A DNA stretch of 64,000 nucleotides from Onchidella celtica (Eukaryota > Mollusca > Gastropoda > Systellommatophora > Onchidiidae). Both the position numbers and the translations under genes were made by a program. The stretch covers positions 12,186,133 to 12,250,132 of the forward strand of contig OZ007583.1 of the NCBI GenBank assembly GCA_963931925.1. The letters are read 5' to 3'. This document shows positions 23,977-38,900 of this stretch, piece after piece; the first letter of the stretch is position 1; every line of letters starts with the position of its first letter. The notes beneath the pieces are model-generated. The model saw only the letters and a list, made by a program, of their open reading frames with translations. It had not been told where the DNA came from and made no database searches.

Positions 23977-26900
23977 CTGGCCAAGGGATAAAGAGTAGAT
24001 AATAAGTTTTGAGTTTGGGTTTTACAGCGCCATGGCACGATAACTGCCACTTTGCACCTATCACTGTCTATTTGGGTACTTTATTTATGTTTCGTATTCA
24101 GAGTTTCTGAATTTTGTAAATAGAATTAAATAGTTTCGTATAAATCTTATCACATTCGTAAAATTCTCAAGTAATTTTGCATGGATCTGAAAAGAGTTTT
24201 GTAAATAAATATAAACGTTGCAGATCTTAGCCTCTCTCAGAAAGGACAGGAAGCACTGTGGGTCACCGTTAGAAAATAATTCTTTCCTGGATCCTTACAG
24301 GTCATATCAGAGAAATGAAACAAATTTAAAACCAGAAATAAGAATAATGGAAATTTCTCATTCTTTCATCTCAACATTGTATTAAAAGCCCCAGAATTAC
24401 AGGACACAGCATACTGTTCTGTCAAACTGTTGTTACAAGTTTGTCCAATTACAAGGTCCAGAACAGAGATGAGATGAAACATTGAGAGGTCAAATTGTAT
24501 GTACTGCATTAATCCTTGCAGTGATATGGAAATCTGCTTCTGGTTGTCCCTTGGTTGACAGGCATGTGCAAGCTCCAGGAAAAACCCCGCAACCTCAGCA
24601 CTAACAATAAATGACTGTGTCACAAAACGCAATATCATGGGCTTATCAACTAGGCCTCAAAGGAAGTTGTAACATGAATTTATGGCCTTATCATTGGCAG
24701 ACAAGGAAGACATGACCATGGTATTGCGAGCTTAGCAGCTGGGGCCCCAGAAGAAAGGACCATGAAATCTTGGTCTTATCAATAGTGCACAGGGAGAAAA
24801 AAGCATGACATCATGACCCAAACACCGCAAGGGTTAAACTACTCACCAGACATTGGTGTCAGCGTGCGCCCCCTTAGACGAGTTTCCATAAGCCATTTAC
24901 CAATCACTGTATCTGTCTCAGCTTGACTGGTTTTAGCTGCGTCTGCCTTGATATCCGCAAACAGAGCCTGTGGATAATACATAACCCCAGTCCATAAGTA
25001 CATAGCTCTTGTATAAGGTTCAGTGTCCATGGATATTCAAGCTGTATCTTTCATATACAATGTTTCCATTGGATTTCAAATCAAATATGAGACAATTTAC
25101 AATGGCACAAGTCCCATTAAAAAGTGTTTCATTCCACTCATCCTTTCATTTTATTTGCATAACTTCAGGAAATTATTGTTCCTACTTCTATAAAATATAA
25201 TATCTAAATGGCAAAATAATGTGCTCACCCTCAGTTCTGTTGACCATTTCATCAACAACTCAAACAGCTCCTGCTTGTACCTGACAGGCTCCTGACTGTC
25301 GTAAAAGAATTTGATTTTAGCTACAGCATCAACAGCCAAGGGAGGCAACTTCTCAGTGTCCACTTCAGAGTGATTGGCTTTGAGTCTGAGAGCATTCTCT
25401 GCATGCTGTAATAATCTGCAAATGAAAATCAGGGATTCAATCAGTTAACACTCAAACTAATTAACCAAATAGTTTTATGAATATCTCACCAAGTTCATGC
25501 TAGCTGATAAGAAGCTGAAAACAATATTGTTTCCACCCCCAATCTAGATGTCATGTTGACACTATGGCTTAACTCACTGGCTACTCTTACCGCACTTGTG
25601 ATAATTGCCACATAATGCTGTGCTACGATCATGACAGCAATTTGACCCTAGAAGCAGATACGCCATTAGATTATTTTGCAGGTATTAACGCAGCCATTTT
25701 GCTTTCAAACATATTGGCAAGAACTCTCTAGCCTTAGAGACTGATTTCCTATGCATTTAGTTTACCACTGACTTGGTAGGCACTTCATTTGTATGTCTTC
25801 TTGTTAAACAAGTTGGGCACTGCAATTATGGGTGCCTGGCTGAATATTTTGAATTATTTTGACCATCTAAAGTTATTTCACTATGTTTGTTACCCTACAC
25901 AGTTCAGAATTTAGTGAACAGAAGTATGTCGCCTTTCCTCACTCCTAGAAACAATTTTTTAACCCTTTTTTCAGCTTCATTCACACTTCTGAGACACACC
26001 TATGAGAGAAATTCATTTTTTAATGCACAAACTTAAATCCACATTCTATTTTGAACATATGCTCAAAATATGAATTTGACGCAATTCCATACATAAATAA
26101 AAATGTGTATTTTTCAAAATACCCTAGTTTTTCCCTTACCCAGGCAATAAGTTGTGTCGTCGCACCCAGTAGTCAGTGAGTTAATTGTAACTGATGTACA
26201 TTATTCTGTCTCTACCGTTTTGTTTGAACCAAAGACACTACATACAATAAGTTGAGGCACTCCTATCTTTGAACCTCTAAAAAAATTGTGCACACAGTTT
26301 GCATGCTGATTGGGGGCAAGGCACGTGGTGCACTGCATGAAAAGAATGCTTGATATAGTGATAAACTAATGATGTGGATTTGTTACAGTGCTGCTGCAAC
26401 TGACAAAAAAAATAAGCCGGAGTTTTCCAACAGCAATTGAAGCTATGATTCAAAATAAGTGACTTCAAAAAAGCCTACAGCAACAGCTGCACTGAAAGAA
26501 ATTCAATATTTTCCCAATACTGGCTTTGTAAAATATGGTCCTGTTCATGACCTCCGTGAATTGACCACTAGGTGATGGTGCAAAATCTGTGCACGCTAAA
26601 CATGCTAGCTGTCTCATCCTGTTGTATCTAGTTTCATTGTTTGAACACACTAGCTTATTTTAAAAAATACAAAATCAACAAGTGTTGAGATCAGGACCCC
26701 AGAAGGATAAGCCTGAAACAGCTCACCTGAAAGATTCACAGATTTCATAGATCGTGGCACCCTCTCGCAGTCTCATCCCTCCAAAAGGCCGTTTCTTTCC
26801 TACACCACCGACAGCTTGACCCAGACAAGCCTCTGCAAAGCCTCTTGTGCCTAACAATATACATGGATGGTGATTTATAAAAACCGTGAGTGAGTCAGAG

Positions 26901-29900
26901 AAGAGCAAGCATAACCCAAACTGCAACTAACAAACTTGCCAGCTAAATCACCACTTCAGTAGCTGACATCACAAGATGCACATCCACTCATGATGTATAA
27001 TGGCAAAATCAAAGTATTAGTTAGTAATGATAGTATGGAAAGGACAAAACCAATACAAAACATTGTAACACACTCTAATGCTCACACAATGTACTACATG
27101 CATAATGGTATCATGTATACTGTCACTGCTCTACGCTATTGGCATTGACACTTTTGAGATATTAAGAAAAACTGATTCTTTTCCTGTCAATAAGACTCAC
27201 CCGTTACAGTTGGATAACTGAGTGCTTGTCTCAGCTGCTGCCACTCAGGACTGGCATAGATTTCAGCCCCATCTCTACAGTACAGAGCCTCCAGGTAACG
27301 TGTTCGCCCTCTGACCAGGGCTTGACCAAAATGGGACATTTCTATAGCACAAAACCATCCCTGAAAATTCAATAAGCAACAATCGACAATCCACTTATAA
27401 CAACTTTGTAAAATTACTATTCTATTTTTCCATAGAGAGAAGTCGATGATACTATCACTGTCTTAACTGAACAAAAGAGAATGAAACAGTATTACATGAG
27501 AAAAAAGATTCTTAAAAGCAAAGCGTTCCATCTTTTACACACTCTCTCATGTTTTGTTATCCCAGACACTTGAACAATTCAGAGGGAGTTTGTAGACGTG
27601 AGTCACCTGCTCTGCTGTAAGATTTAGGGGGGAATAAATTTAGCAATGTTCTTCAGCATACTATGAGAAATAAAAATTTCAGCATACTGACAATAAATTC
27701 ATCACAGCAGTGAAGGAATTAAAGTCATAAAATTTGCTTACACATGCAGTCAGAATTCTGAGCATTTTCTGCTTGTTCCTATATATATATTAAGCCGCAT
27801 AAGCCTGGCGAAATACCTTAAATCGGTTGTAATTTTTTAACAAATTAGGTAACTTCAAAAATTTAAAAAACTGAAATAAACAAACATTGTTCCCGTGAAA
27901 TAAAAATCTTTAATTTTTCTAATGACTTGATGTCCTCTCTTGGACAACCAAACCATAAGGTTCGGAACCACAATGTATTTACAGGAGGTTTCAGCCCATC
28001 GGGTCAAGTATTTTGACCATTTCTATCTCACCCGAAATGTTCATTTCGATATAGTTCATTTATGGGATTAATAGAACTTGAATTAAAGATGACACGGCTT
28101 TTTATGTCATTCAGTTATCTCCGGCAGTTCAAACATTACGGCCGTTTAAAAGTTTGTTGCAAGACTTATGCGGCCTAGTACATTTCTACAACTTTAAATG
28201 AAAAGTTTGTCACTGCTGACTCTACTTACAAAATCTATTACACTGGCTTTCTCTCTGACTTGAGGGTTGGATGGAGTGAAAAACTGGCTGTCATAAGACA
28301 TGAATATGACTAGAAGAATGTTATGTTTGGCTTGCTCTCCCCTTTCTCGTTGGGACAGCTCATACCAGGGACAGGTCAGTAGGGTGATGGACACAACACT
28401 TTCACACTGGTCTGAAATGTGCAATAAAATCTTTTACTCATATAAGAAATAAGAATGTTGTTGGGGGGGGGGGGGGTGTCGTGCAGTCTAATTACAAAGC
28501 CAAATAGAGAATATACTGAGTTGTGTTCATTGCTGAGCATGAGCAATGGCTTTTACTGTAAAATACTATGCGCCCCCAGAGAGTATTGATGTATACAGAG
28601 ATCTTACTTCCGCCAAATCGCAAAACTAGGTCACTTCAGTAAACAAGAAATTGAAGAATTGAAAGAGACCGCCTTCACCAAAAACAGTGTGCATATTTAT
28701 ATCTGTTTACTGTGGTTTGTTAATATTTTTGGGCTGACTGAAACGGTTTAGAGCCGTTTGTAAGTTCTTACACCCTGTGGAAATACACAAACCGGTATTG
28801 TTTACCGCAGCGACCTACTTTCCGCTCAATGCTAACAATGGTTTCATGGAGCCTCCCATGCCTCGCAGTGCAAATCGACCAATAGTGAAACCTCTCTATA
28901 CATCTATACTCTCTGGCGCCCCTACCAATCAGCCAAGAAAGAATTAGTGACCCTTTTCTTCTCAGAGCAGATAAATCTGCAGTTTTATAAAATTAATTTC
29001 AGACAACATAATTATGAGATATTTAAGTCATTCCATTTACAGCATATGAATTTCACCTTTCAACTTCCTCTGAATCAGTGGCGGATCTACTGTGAGATTA
29101 ATCAAGCTTATGCTTCAGGGCTCCTAATCACGGAGGGGTCCAGAAGATACTTTTTTAATGAGTGAATTTTGGATGTTGCCTTTTGGTTGCAAAGGGGCCC
29201 CATAACAGCTCAAGCTCCAGGGTCCCAAAAATGTAGGTCAACCACTGATCCGAATGCAAATTAAATACAGTGCATGCACCCGTACATACACTTACATCCT
29301 GTATTAATTTTTAAAATAATGCTGCTAAATTTCCACATAATTTCTACATACAGAACAGCAATTTTTGCGACTTTAGTTTCCACACAAAAAGGCAGATTTA
29401 CCTGACTCTGTAAATTTGCTTCTTAACGCTCTATAAAAACATACTACATGTACTTAGACCATAATATTAAGAAAACCATTTCTACAGTACCATATTATTG
29501 TGCTCAACACTAAAAAGTGTTCACAAGAAGTGTACTTTAACATGTGGAGTATTGTTTGCGGAGTATTTATCATCATTTTCCCATTCAATGTGAACATACC
29601 TTTAAGTATTTCGAATGGTTGTCCTACGGAAATGTTTTTCTTAATACAATTTCTATATATTAAGTTTTACACAGTGCAAAGAAGTCAACTCAAAATCTGG
29701 TTAGTCTAATAAATAAATATCCGCTCCATTAATTTTAGTGTGAAATATGAGCTTATGCCATATTTTAAATAAATTTAAAAGACAGGTTCTGAGAAAACTG
29801 ATGTTGATTCCACTAACTGTAAACAGGACGCACTAATACAGTCAAAAGTGGCAAAAAGAAAAAGAAAATGAATGTTGTCTGTAGCAAAAACCTTGCGTAA

Positions 29901-32900
29901 GAAATAAAACATAGAAAAACGATACAATAAAACACAAAGAAACAGGAAAGACGAATCAAGCTTTCAGTCCCTTATTTCCATCATGAAAAAAAAATTCCAT
30001 ACAGCTAGTCCTATAGGCCGGGGTGCGTTATGACAGTTTTCATCTCCACTGCAAAAGTACCTGGTCAGCATCCAGTCAGCCATTGCATTTCTATATTCTA
30101 TGTCATGTTTGCAAGGACCACCTTCCAGACCAAACAGACTCCCCAGACCAAACCGAGGGCCGCCAAGTAAACTATGGTAACTCGTGTTTTTTTCAAAATT
30201 GACATTTTTAGCATGAAGAATGCATTTCCCACTATACACATTCCAGAAAAATTTCACACCTATATTCTTAAAATTAAGAGAGATATCCCATAATTTTAAA
30301 ATATTGTATCTGAAAGTAGTGGTTATTTGCCGCGTATACTATTGTAAGTCAAGATACCATAGTATACGCGACAGAATTGGAGGAATGAGGTGTTGTAAGT
30401 CGGACTTACAATAGTTTACATGTGTAAAAACCACCAGCTTCTTTCGTGGCCCACCCAGATACAATATTTTTTCAAGTACATGTGAATGTCTTGAGTATGA
30501 AACTGCTCACGTTGTAATTCTGTAAGACCTACTTAAAACTAGGCTTTGTAAGGTACCGAGTCCAGGCGTAAAGGGCACCATACACAATGGCCTGACACTG
30601 ACAAGGACCGTGCTTTGGAATAGTGATTACTGCGAGAAGATCCCGACCAGTTAATGAAGCTGCCCGGGACCACCCAGCATCAACCTGGCTAGCTTTCACC
30701 ATCAGATTTGCCTAAAATCTGTGTGCCGAACACATCTTTGTTTGTGCGGGCTTTTGTTTTGTTTCCACCAGTGTCCAGTTCTTCAAAATCATTCTCTTAC
30801 ATCTGGTAAGTAGTTTCCTTTCTTTTTCTTTTGAATAAAATTTCACCTTTAAAAATGTTTAATGAATGCCTTTAAGTGAGTGGGCCACACAAATCACACC
30901 TTTTTCCAAAAAGGGTGAGATCAGTCACAGTAGCTCATACAGATTGATACAAATATTACAAAAACATGTCTTCTTAGTGAAAATGCCACTCCTGTCCACC
31001 TCCACAATACCTAAATATCTATGCTGTATATAGAATAGAAATGAAACAGCTATTGATGATTAGTTGAGAATTCGTTTCGTTTACCACAAGGTGTCACAAA
31101 GATTAGTATTGCATACAAATACAGTAGTTTATGACCCTAACTAACATCTTCCCTCTATCTCTTTCTCCTCAACCTATTTCCTTTTCTTTCTTTCTCCTCC
31201 TCCTCCTCTCTCTCTCTCTTTCTCTTTGTCTCTTCTCTAATTTCCACGTACCCCCTCCACCTCTTATCTCCACAAATTCACCGTGTGTTCTCCTTTACCT
31301 TACAGAGGATTGAGTTGCTGTGTAAAGATGTCCATTCTTGGTACACTCCACCAAGCCTCCAGCATATTTAAAAACAGTGGACGTTAGTGTATCAGCAACT
31401 CTGTTGCAGCTCTTGTTTATCATGAAAACAAACTCACCACAACATGGACTACGCATGACATAGACCAGATACTATTCCATGGTGATAACCTACACTCATC
31501 ACTGTTTGGACATTTCAGCGATCAGTATCCACTCATCAGCTCTATTCCTAATCAGTGTGAAGCATGTGGTTGTCAGGTTGATCTTCAGATCATGGATTCA
31601 TACACTGGGCTTTTGGAAACCATGGATGATACTCCACCATACTTCAGTCTCCAAAGTGCAATTTCAAACATGGACAAGCACGCAATCCTGATTATTGGTT
31701 CGGACACACCTGCATTTTCATCTGCAGTCATCAAGGATGACAATGTCTACCACATCTTTGACCCCCATAGCAGAAACCTGGCCGGTATGGCGTGCCCAGA
31801 TGGAGCTGCAGTTAGGACATCTCACATTTCAGTAGCGGAAGTGAAGGAGTATCTCCTCTCTCTGGCAACATCATTGGGACTTTCATCAATCCCCTTTGAG
31901 CTTACACCGGTGCATGTTCTAGTCCAAGCCACAGAACCAGTGTACCACAATCTCCAGCCAACTGTGCCTTCTAGGTCTGATGAATCATCAGACTCGGATT
32001 TACCGCTGGCTTCAATCAGGAAGCTGAGCAAAGGCCGGAAACAGAGGGCTTCGTCGCAGTCAGATTCTGATGACTTACCTCTCGTGGAGATCCAAAGGAA
32101 GACCTCTGTGAGGAGGAGAAAACGAAAGGTGTCTGTCGAAGCCAGTATCGGTGACAGTAGCTCAGATCTGGGCAATTGGGAATCTGACAAAGACCCAGAC
32201 TATGTTCCACAAGATGAGCAGCCCTCTGATGAAGAGTTGGACGCCGAAAGGTAGAGAGAGCACACCAGAGAGAGAGGTACAGCCTGAATCCACCTCACCC
32301 TTAAAGTACATGCAAGTGTCTGTTGATGCCATGCGGCTTATTGCTGGTGGATCTGATTGTGACCCACAGTACGATCATCGATCGTTTGCATCACCTTCCA
32401 ACATGGAAGAGCGCTCAGCGGGAAATCAAGATTCCCTTGAGCAGCTCATCCATACGTCTACAGCTTCAGAGGCCGGAATGCTGGACTGCAGCAACACGAC
32501 AACAGAAGATAATATCAGCATTGTGGCTTCTTCTGAGTCTCTCCTGGAAATGAGAGGTAGGAAGAGGAGACGAAACGAAAACAACTGGAAGGACACTAAG
32601 AGAAGAAAAGGCCTAAACTTAGGCGAAGGGTATACAACCAGAAAAGACAAAGTCGTTTGTAGGAAAACAATGAAGGAGGGGTGTGGAACAACTTGCAGAA
32701 TGCATTGCCATCAGAGAATTAGTACTGCACAAAGAGAGTCTGTATTTCATTTATTCTGGCGGACAGGGAGCATAGACAAGAGGAGAAATTACGTTTGCCA
32801 CAATGTAGATGCCAAGGACAAGGCAACAGGCATTGACACATCTAAGAGAAAGAGAAGCCTGAAGTATTACTTAAGCATTGACGGAGTAAAAGTTCCTGTG

Positions 32901-35900
32901 TGTAAAACCTTTTTTTTTACACACCCTTGGATTAAGTGACCAGTTTGTTTTTACAGCACTTTCAAAAATAGATGAGGGCGGGCATGTGGCCCCCGACATG
33001 CGAGGAAAGCATAACAAACTTACAGAGCCAATGAAGAAGGAGAAGGAAATAATTAGAGAACACATCAAGTCCTTTCCAACAGTGGAAAGTCACTACTGCC
33101 GAAAGGACAGTGAGCGGCGGTACCTTGGTGCCTCCCTAAACTTGGCCACCATGTATAGACTTTACCGAGAGAAAAGGAACCAAGAAATGGCAACTAACAT
33201 CGTCTCTTCCACAGTCTATTGTGAGTTGTTTCGAACAGAGTTTAATCTTGGCTTTCACAACCCTAGCAAGGACAGATGCGACTTCTGTGTATCCTTTGAA
33301 AATCTCTCTCCCGAAGAAAAGGAAAAGCAAAGGCAAAAGTACGACGACCACCACCGCAACAAGGTTAGAGTGCAGGAGAAAAAGGCAAAAGACAAAGAAG
33401 ACAGTCGTACGAACAAAAAGGGAAGTTCAATCTGTTTTGACTTACAAGAAGTCTTGATGACCCCTCATTCAAATGCTTCAGTATTGTTCTACAAAAGAAA
33501 ATTGAACACTTTCAATTTATCATTGTATGACCTTGGAAGAGGTCAAGCTGTCTGTAATGTCTGGCATGAAGGTATAGCTGCAAGGGGCTCCAATGAGATA
33601 GGATCCTGTGTATTTGATTACCTTAGGTCTGCACATGAAAGGGGCGTTCAGTTTATAACATTGTATTCAGACTCGTGTGGCGGTCAGAATCGCAACAAAT
33701 ATTTCCTCACCATGTTGTGGTATGCTTTGAATAAATTTGGCTTTTCAGAAATAGAGCACAATTTTTTCATCAAAGGTCACAGCAAAAATGAAAACGACAG
33801 TGTCCATGCCACTATAGAACGTGTCAGTAAACACTTAGATATCTACACTACTGCACAGTGGGCAAGCATTATCAGTGCAGCTAAACACACTAACCCGAGA
33901 TATATTGTTAGGGAACTTGATGAGCAGTGCTTCTTTGATTTTAAGCAAATTGCTGGGCAGTTGAAAAATTTTGACTTAGACATGGATAGACAAAAAGTAC
34001 ATTGGTTAAATATAAAATCTATGAAAATGACAAAAGACAATCCCAACCTTGTTCACATTTTATATGATTATGATAGACAATACCACCAGCTCAATTTAAT
34101 TCAGAGAATAAGAAAAATACAACAGAGTTTTTCTTTCCATGAAATCAAACTCAATGTCCTCAATCATGGGGGGGGGCCCAGGAATTGATAAAGACAAATA
34201 CGCTGACTTGCAGTCCCTTTGTAAAGCCCAAATTATTCCCACAATACATCACCAATTCTTCAATCTACTGAAGATTAAGATGCAATAATTGCCAGACATT
34301 ACAAGCAGCTTGATCGTTCAACTGTAACACTCAAGTGTCGCATATTTGTGTCAGTTTTTTCCTCTGAAAAGATGTCACATCACATACTTCCATATTTACT
34401 TGTAAACGCCGTATTTTCATCTCATGTACATTTAATGCATATCTTTTACTGTGTGCGTGAATGCGTTTGTGTGAAGGAAATCAATAATTTCATCATTATA
34501 CAATGTCATAGTTTAAAGGTTGTACTTGGAGCTTGGAGTCAAATACTCATTCTCAGGAGAGTCCACTGGCATTTTTCAAAGTCCAACACTGCCATTTGCT
34601 GCTTCTGTTATTGATGAAATGGTATAATCAGCCGTTTTACCGCATGCAAACCCTTTAAACATGAAAATGGAACATTTCTATGTGTTCATAGCAACGTTGT
34701 ATGTCACAGTTCCTCCATCTAAGTCTGCAAATATTCATGAATTATTTATTTCAATATTTTACTTTTTTTTGTGCCTGCCTAATGTTTGCTTTGCAACATG
34801 TTCCTTTGTTTGTCAAAATGTATAGCGCGTGCAAGACAGCCCGATGAACGAAAATATCAAGTTGTGTTACTGCAAAATTAAGCTGACTTCTTCATGATTT
34901 ATAGACAATGTATTTGTATGTCATGTTTTAAGTTCACCAATAAATTTTTCTCTAAATGTAGTCGCTGCTTTGTACTATTTTCTCAGCCTCGAAGATCCAA
35001 TCCATACAGAAATATATAGATAACAACTAATGAATTTTAGTATACAATGTGAGCCTGTTACTTGAGGTGGGGCAAACTATTGTAAGTTCCCAAATTTCAG
35101 TCCTGTGCCGCGCGTAAACTATTGTAACTCAGACATACCATAGTTTTCTTGTGCTGCCAGCACCCATAAAATTGTTGTAACTCGAGATACAATACTTTAC
35201 GTGTGTAATTTTCACTGGCAAAATATGGCAACTCCAATAACTAAAATATTATCAAATAATCATGTAAAATAAAGACATATATCAACATCCCATGACATTT
35301 ATATGTTTACTTGTGAATATCAAGCATATACATATAAAAATGAACGAGCTATGCAGTTTTTTGTGTCTCCTGTAAAATTTGCAAAACACGAGTTACCATA
35401 GTTTACGTGGCGGCCCTCGAAACAGACTCTGGCGTTTCCCTGGGCTCACTGTGACAGTAGTACTAGTAGGGTGTGTGACAAGGCCGGATAAACCCGACAA
35501 ATATGAAGCCAGCCAGCCAGCCACTGGGACCATAAGTAGGAAAATCCTAAAATGGATCTTAAAGCGGGGAGAGGAGCATATATGGGAATGCCCAGTGTGC
35601 TGGGATTCTGTTTCCCATCACCAGATCAAATCAAATCAACTGTGATTGACATCTCATGTGAGGATCGATATCAGCCATTTTCGCACTCACACACACAGCT
35701 AGACATGACAGAACCTGAAACTGATCATCTTCTTTTGCAATCAGCTATGGCATACTTACCTTTCATGTGCTGTTCAACCATCAGCCTAAATTTTTCTGCA
35801 GCCTCTTTTGTGACAGAAGATGGTACATGCATGAGCGTCAACTGCTTCAACTCAATCATGCTTTCCTCATTCACATCAGGGTTCTTAAAATCAGCATCAC

Positions 35901-38900
35901 TGCCTTCCAAAACAGACTTTTGACGACGCAGCGAATCATTACAATTATGGACTTTTTCTGTCACTGCACGAAAGGACAAACAGACAGAAAAAGGAATTAC
36001 TAAAGATCAATAAATGGTGATAAAAGTATTGCCACAGTCGGAACATTATTTGCCTTAGTCATTTTCAGAAAACTTGAAATAGTATCATTCCGTAGCCAAT
36101 CTTGCATAAAAAAGGCTTCGAGTCAAAATTCAGACTTTGAAGGCCCGATACAAAACTTCAGGCATTTCAAGAAATAAAATGAACAGTCCTTGTTTTCTCT
36201 GAGATGTTAGGCCCCACTTTAAAAATATTGGGCAAGTTTGTTATGACTGAGACAATATGGAAAATTTAATGTTTGCAGGGTGTTCGTTTAATCACTTTAT
36301 TTAATATTTAACAGTGACAGCTCACGAACCTATGATTGTCAGTTCAACCATTCTTAGTCGTACTGACAAGCTGTGTAATGTTATTCATTAACAAATCCTA
36401 TACTCCGGATGTTCTTGGGGAAAATAAAGTGGAACACAAGGAATGGATCAGTCAAAAATCACTGGACTTGATAAGGATAAGAAGAGACCTAAAAGATCAG
36501 GTAAATGCAAGTCGTACAAGAAGCTCAAGAGTTGGTAACCAGGAAGAGTACCGAGCATCAGCTAAAGAGGTCAAAAAATCAATTAAAAAAGACAAAGAGG
36601 AGTTCATAGGAATGTTAGCAGAGAAAGCAGAGAAGGCAGCAACAGGAGGACACATGAGGATCCTCTACCAGACTACAAAGACTCTTGCTGGAAAATATGG
36701 AAAACCTGAAGTTCCTGTCAAGGATTACAACAGGAAGGCTATTTTTGGAAAGGAAGCTCAGGCAAAAAGATGGATAGAACATTTTAACAGCCTCTTGAAC
36801 AGACCTCCACCAAGCAACCCACCCGACATTCTACCCGCAAGAAATGATTTACCGATCAGTTGCGACCCTCCGACTAAAGCAGAGATTAATGATGCCATAA
36901 AGCAGTTAAATCGAGGCAAGGCAGCTGGACCAGATCAGATCCCACCAGAGGCGCTGAAGGCAGATTCTGCTGGGGCTGCAGAGGGTCTGCACTCGCTATT
37001 CTCGAGGATTTGGATCGGAGGCAAGTTTCCAAAGGACTGGAAGGAAGGACACCTCGTGAAGCTTCCAAAAAAAGGGGACCTCAGCAATTGTAGTAACTAC
37101 AGAGGAATCACACTTCTCTCCATCCCAGGAAAGGTTTTCAACCGGATTATTCTCAAGCGAATACAGAATGCAACAGACCCAAAACTTCGTGAGGAGCAAG
37201 CTGGTTTCAGGAGTAATCGATCAACCACCGACCAGATCGCCACGCTGAGAATCATAGTAGAGCAGTCGCTAGAGTGGAACTCCCAACTGATAGTGAACTT
37301 CCTTGACTACGAGAAGGCCTTTGATAGCATCGATAGAGAAACACTGTGGAGAATATTGAGACATTATGGAATCCCAGAGAAGATGGTGAACCTTATCAAG
37401 AGCATGTACGAGGGGACAAGTTGCAGAGTCGTACACGATGGCGAGCTTACTGACAGCTTTGATATCAAGACTGGTGTTAGGCAGGGTTGTTTGCTGTCCC
37501 CATTTCTGTTTGTCCTGGTGATTGATTGGCTTATGAAAGAAACCACCAGTGGAGGAAGAAATGGCATACAATGGACCCCATGGACACAGCTGGACGATCT
37601 AGATTTTGCAGATGACTTGGCACTATTGTCGCACACACACGACCAGATGCAAGCAAAGACTACAGCTCTAAACAAAATTTCAGAATCTATTGGATTAAGG
37701 ATACATCCTGCGAAGTCGAAGGTCCTAAAAATTGTTGCACCCCCAAGCGCACAAGTCAGAGTAGGAGATCAACCACTGGAAGATGTAGAGTCCTTCTGCT
37801 ATCTTGGTAGTATCATTGACAATAAGGGAGGAACAGAGGCAGAAGTCAAAGCACGAATTGGAAAGGCACAGGCAGCTTTCACGTCCTTAAGCAAGATTTG
37901 GAGAACCAAGGATATATCTCTAAAAACAAAGCTGAGGATATTCAACTCGAACGTGAAGTCAGTCCTGTTGTATGGATGTGAGACTTGGAATGCATCCCAG
38001 GCCTGCATAAAGAGAATCCAAGTTTTCATCAACAGATGTTTGAGGAAGCTACTTAAGATCAGATGGACAGACAAGGTCAGCAATGAAATTGTATGGAAAA
38101 GAACAAGACAGAGCCCAGTCAGAGAGGAAATTGGTAGGAGGCGATGGAGATGGATCGGCCACACTCTCAGGAGGCCAGGAAACAGCATCACGAAGAAGGT
38201 ATTGGATTGGAATCCCCAGGGCAAGAGATCAAGAGGAAGGCCGCGCGGAACGTGGAGAAGAGCCAGAGAAAATGATGTGCAACGAAGCGGAAAGACTTGG
38301 AATAATGTAAAGAGGCTGGCCCATGATAGAGAGGGATGGAAAGTGTTTGTTGGTGGCCTATACCCTGATCCAGGGTGAGAAAGGCAATGATGATGATGAT
38401 GATACTCCGGGCAACATAACACCGCCATTCCCTAAAAATGTAACCACTTTTGTGTATACTTTACAGAAGATGAGAAGAAGCAAAAATCTGTTTTATCTCT
38501 AGTTATTACAATGAATTTTTGAAAGTTTGATAATCTATTATTTTTCAGCCTTGAACTCAGGATTCTATGACCAAGAACAGTTGATGCGGCTTTGAATATA
38601 GTTGAATATGGACGTCGAGTCTTTTAACTCCTGAGTTGCTACAGTCTTACTCTTAGGGAATGGTGACGATTGTCAGCTTCCACTTTTTGGCAAGGCAGAT
38701 CTAAAAATACTTATCTCTTCTTTACACGAATTGAAATTTGTCACACTCTAAACCTAATAAACTACCATTTACGGAGTTGTGCCATTTGGTGTATCTGGCT
38801 AATATTTTGCTTTCTTCTGAATATTCCTCATTTCCATAACCACAGGTAAAAGCTGGATTACCGTACATACAGTCACTTTGTGAATTAAAATTTCCAAATT

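Larger units (their letters stand above)
30154..35419 (+). mobile_element. 5.3 kb TIR transposon with protease-like and transposase ORFs, both broken
   Basis: Terminal inverted repeats of 37 bp with one mismatch cover 30154-30190 and 35383-35419, starting CGAGGGCCGCCA. Four-base AAAC lies directly outside both ends and may be the target duplication. Just inside each end are several copies of a palindromic motif around ACTATTGTAACTC. Inside lie a cysteine-protease-like ORF with a nonsense codon and a two-part transposase ORF with a frameshift. The element sits in the intron between coding exons 35760 and 28411 of the THAP gene, antisense to it. I cannot assign a superfamily. The transposase resembles the DUF7869-type family seen across animal genomes. 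Confidence 0.8.

Noticed and set aside
36336..36408. N-terminal 24 codons of the 680-codon RT frame
   Set aside because: They lie upstream of the LINE's target duplication and are flanking intron DNA that happens to be in frame.
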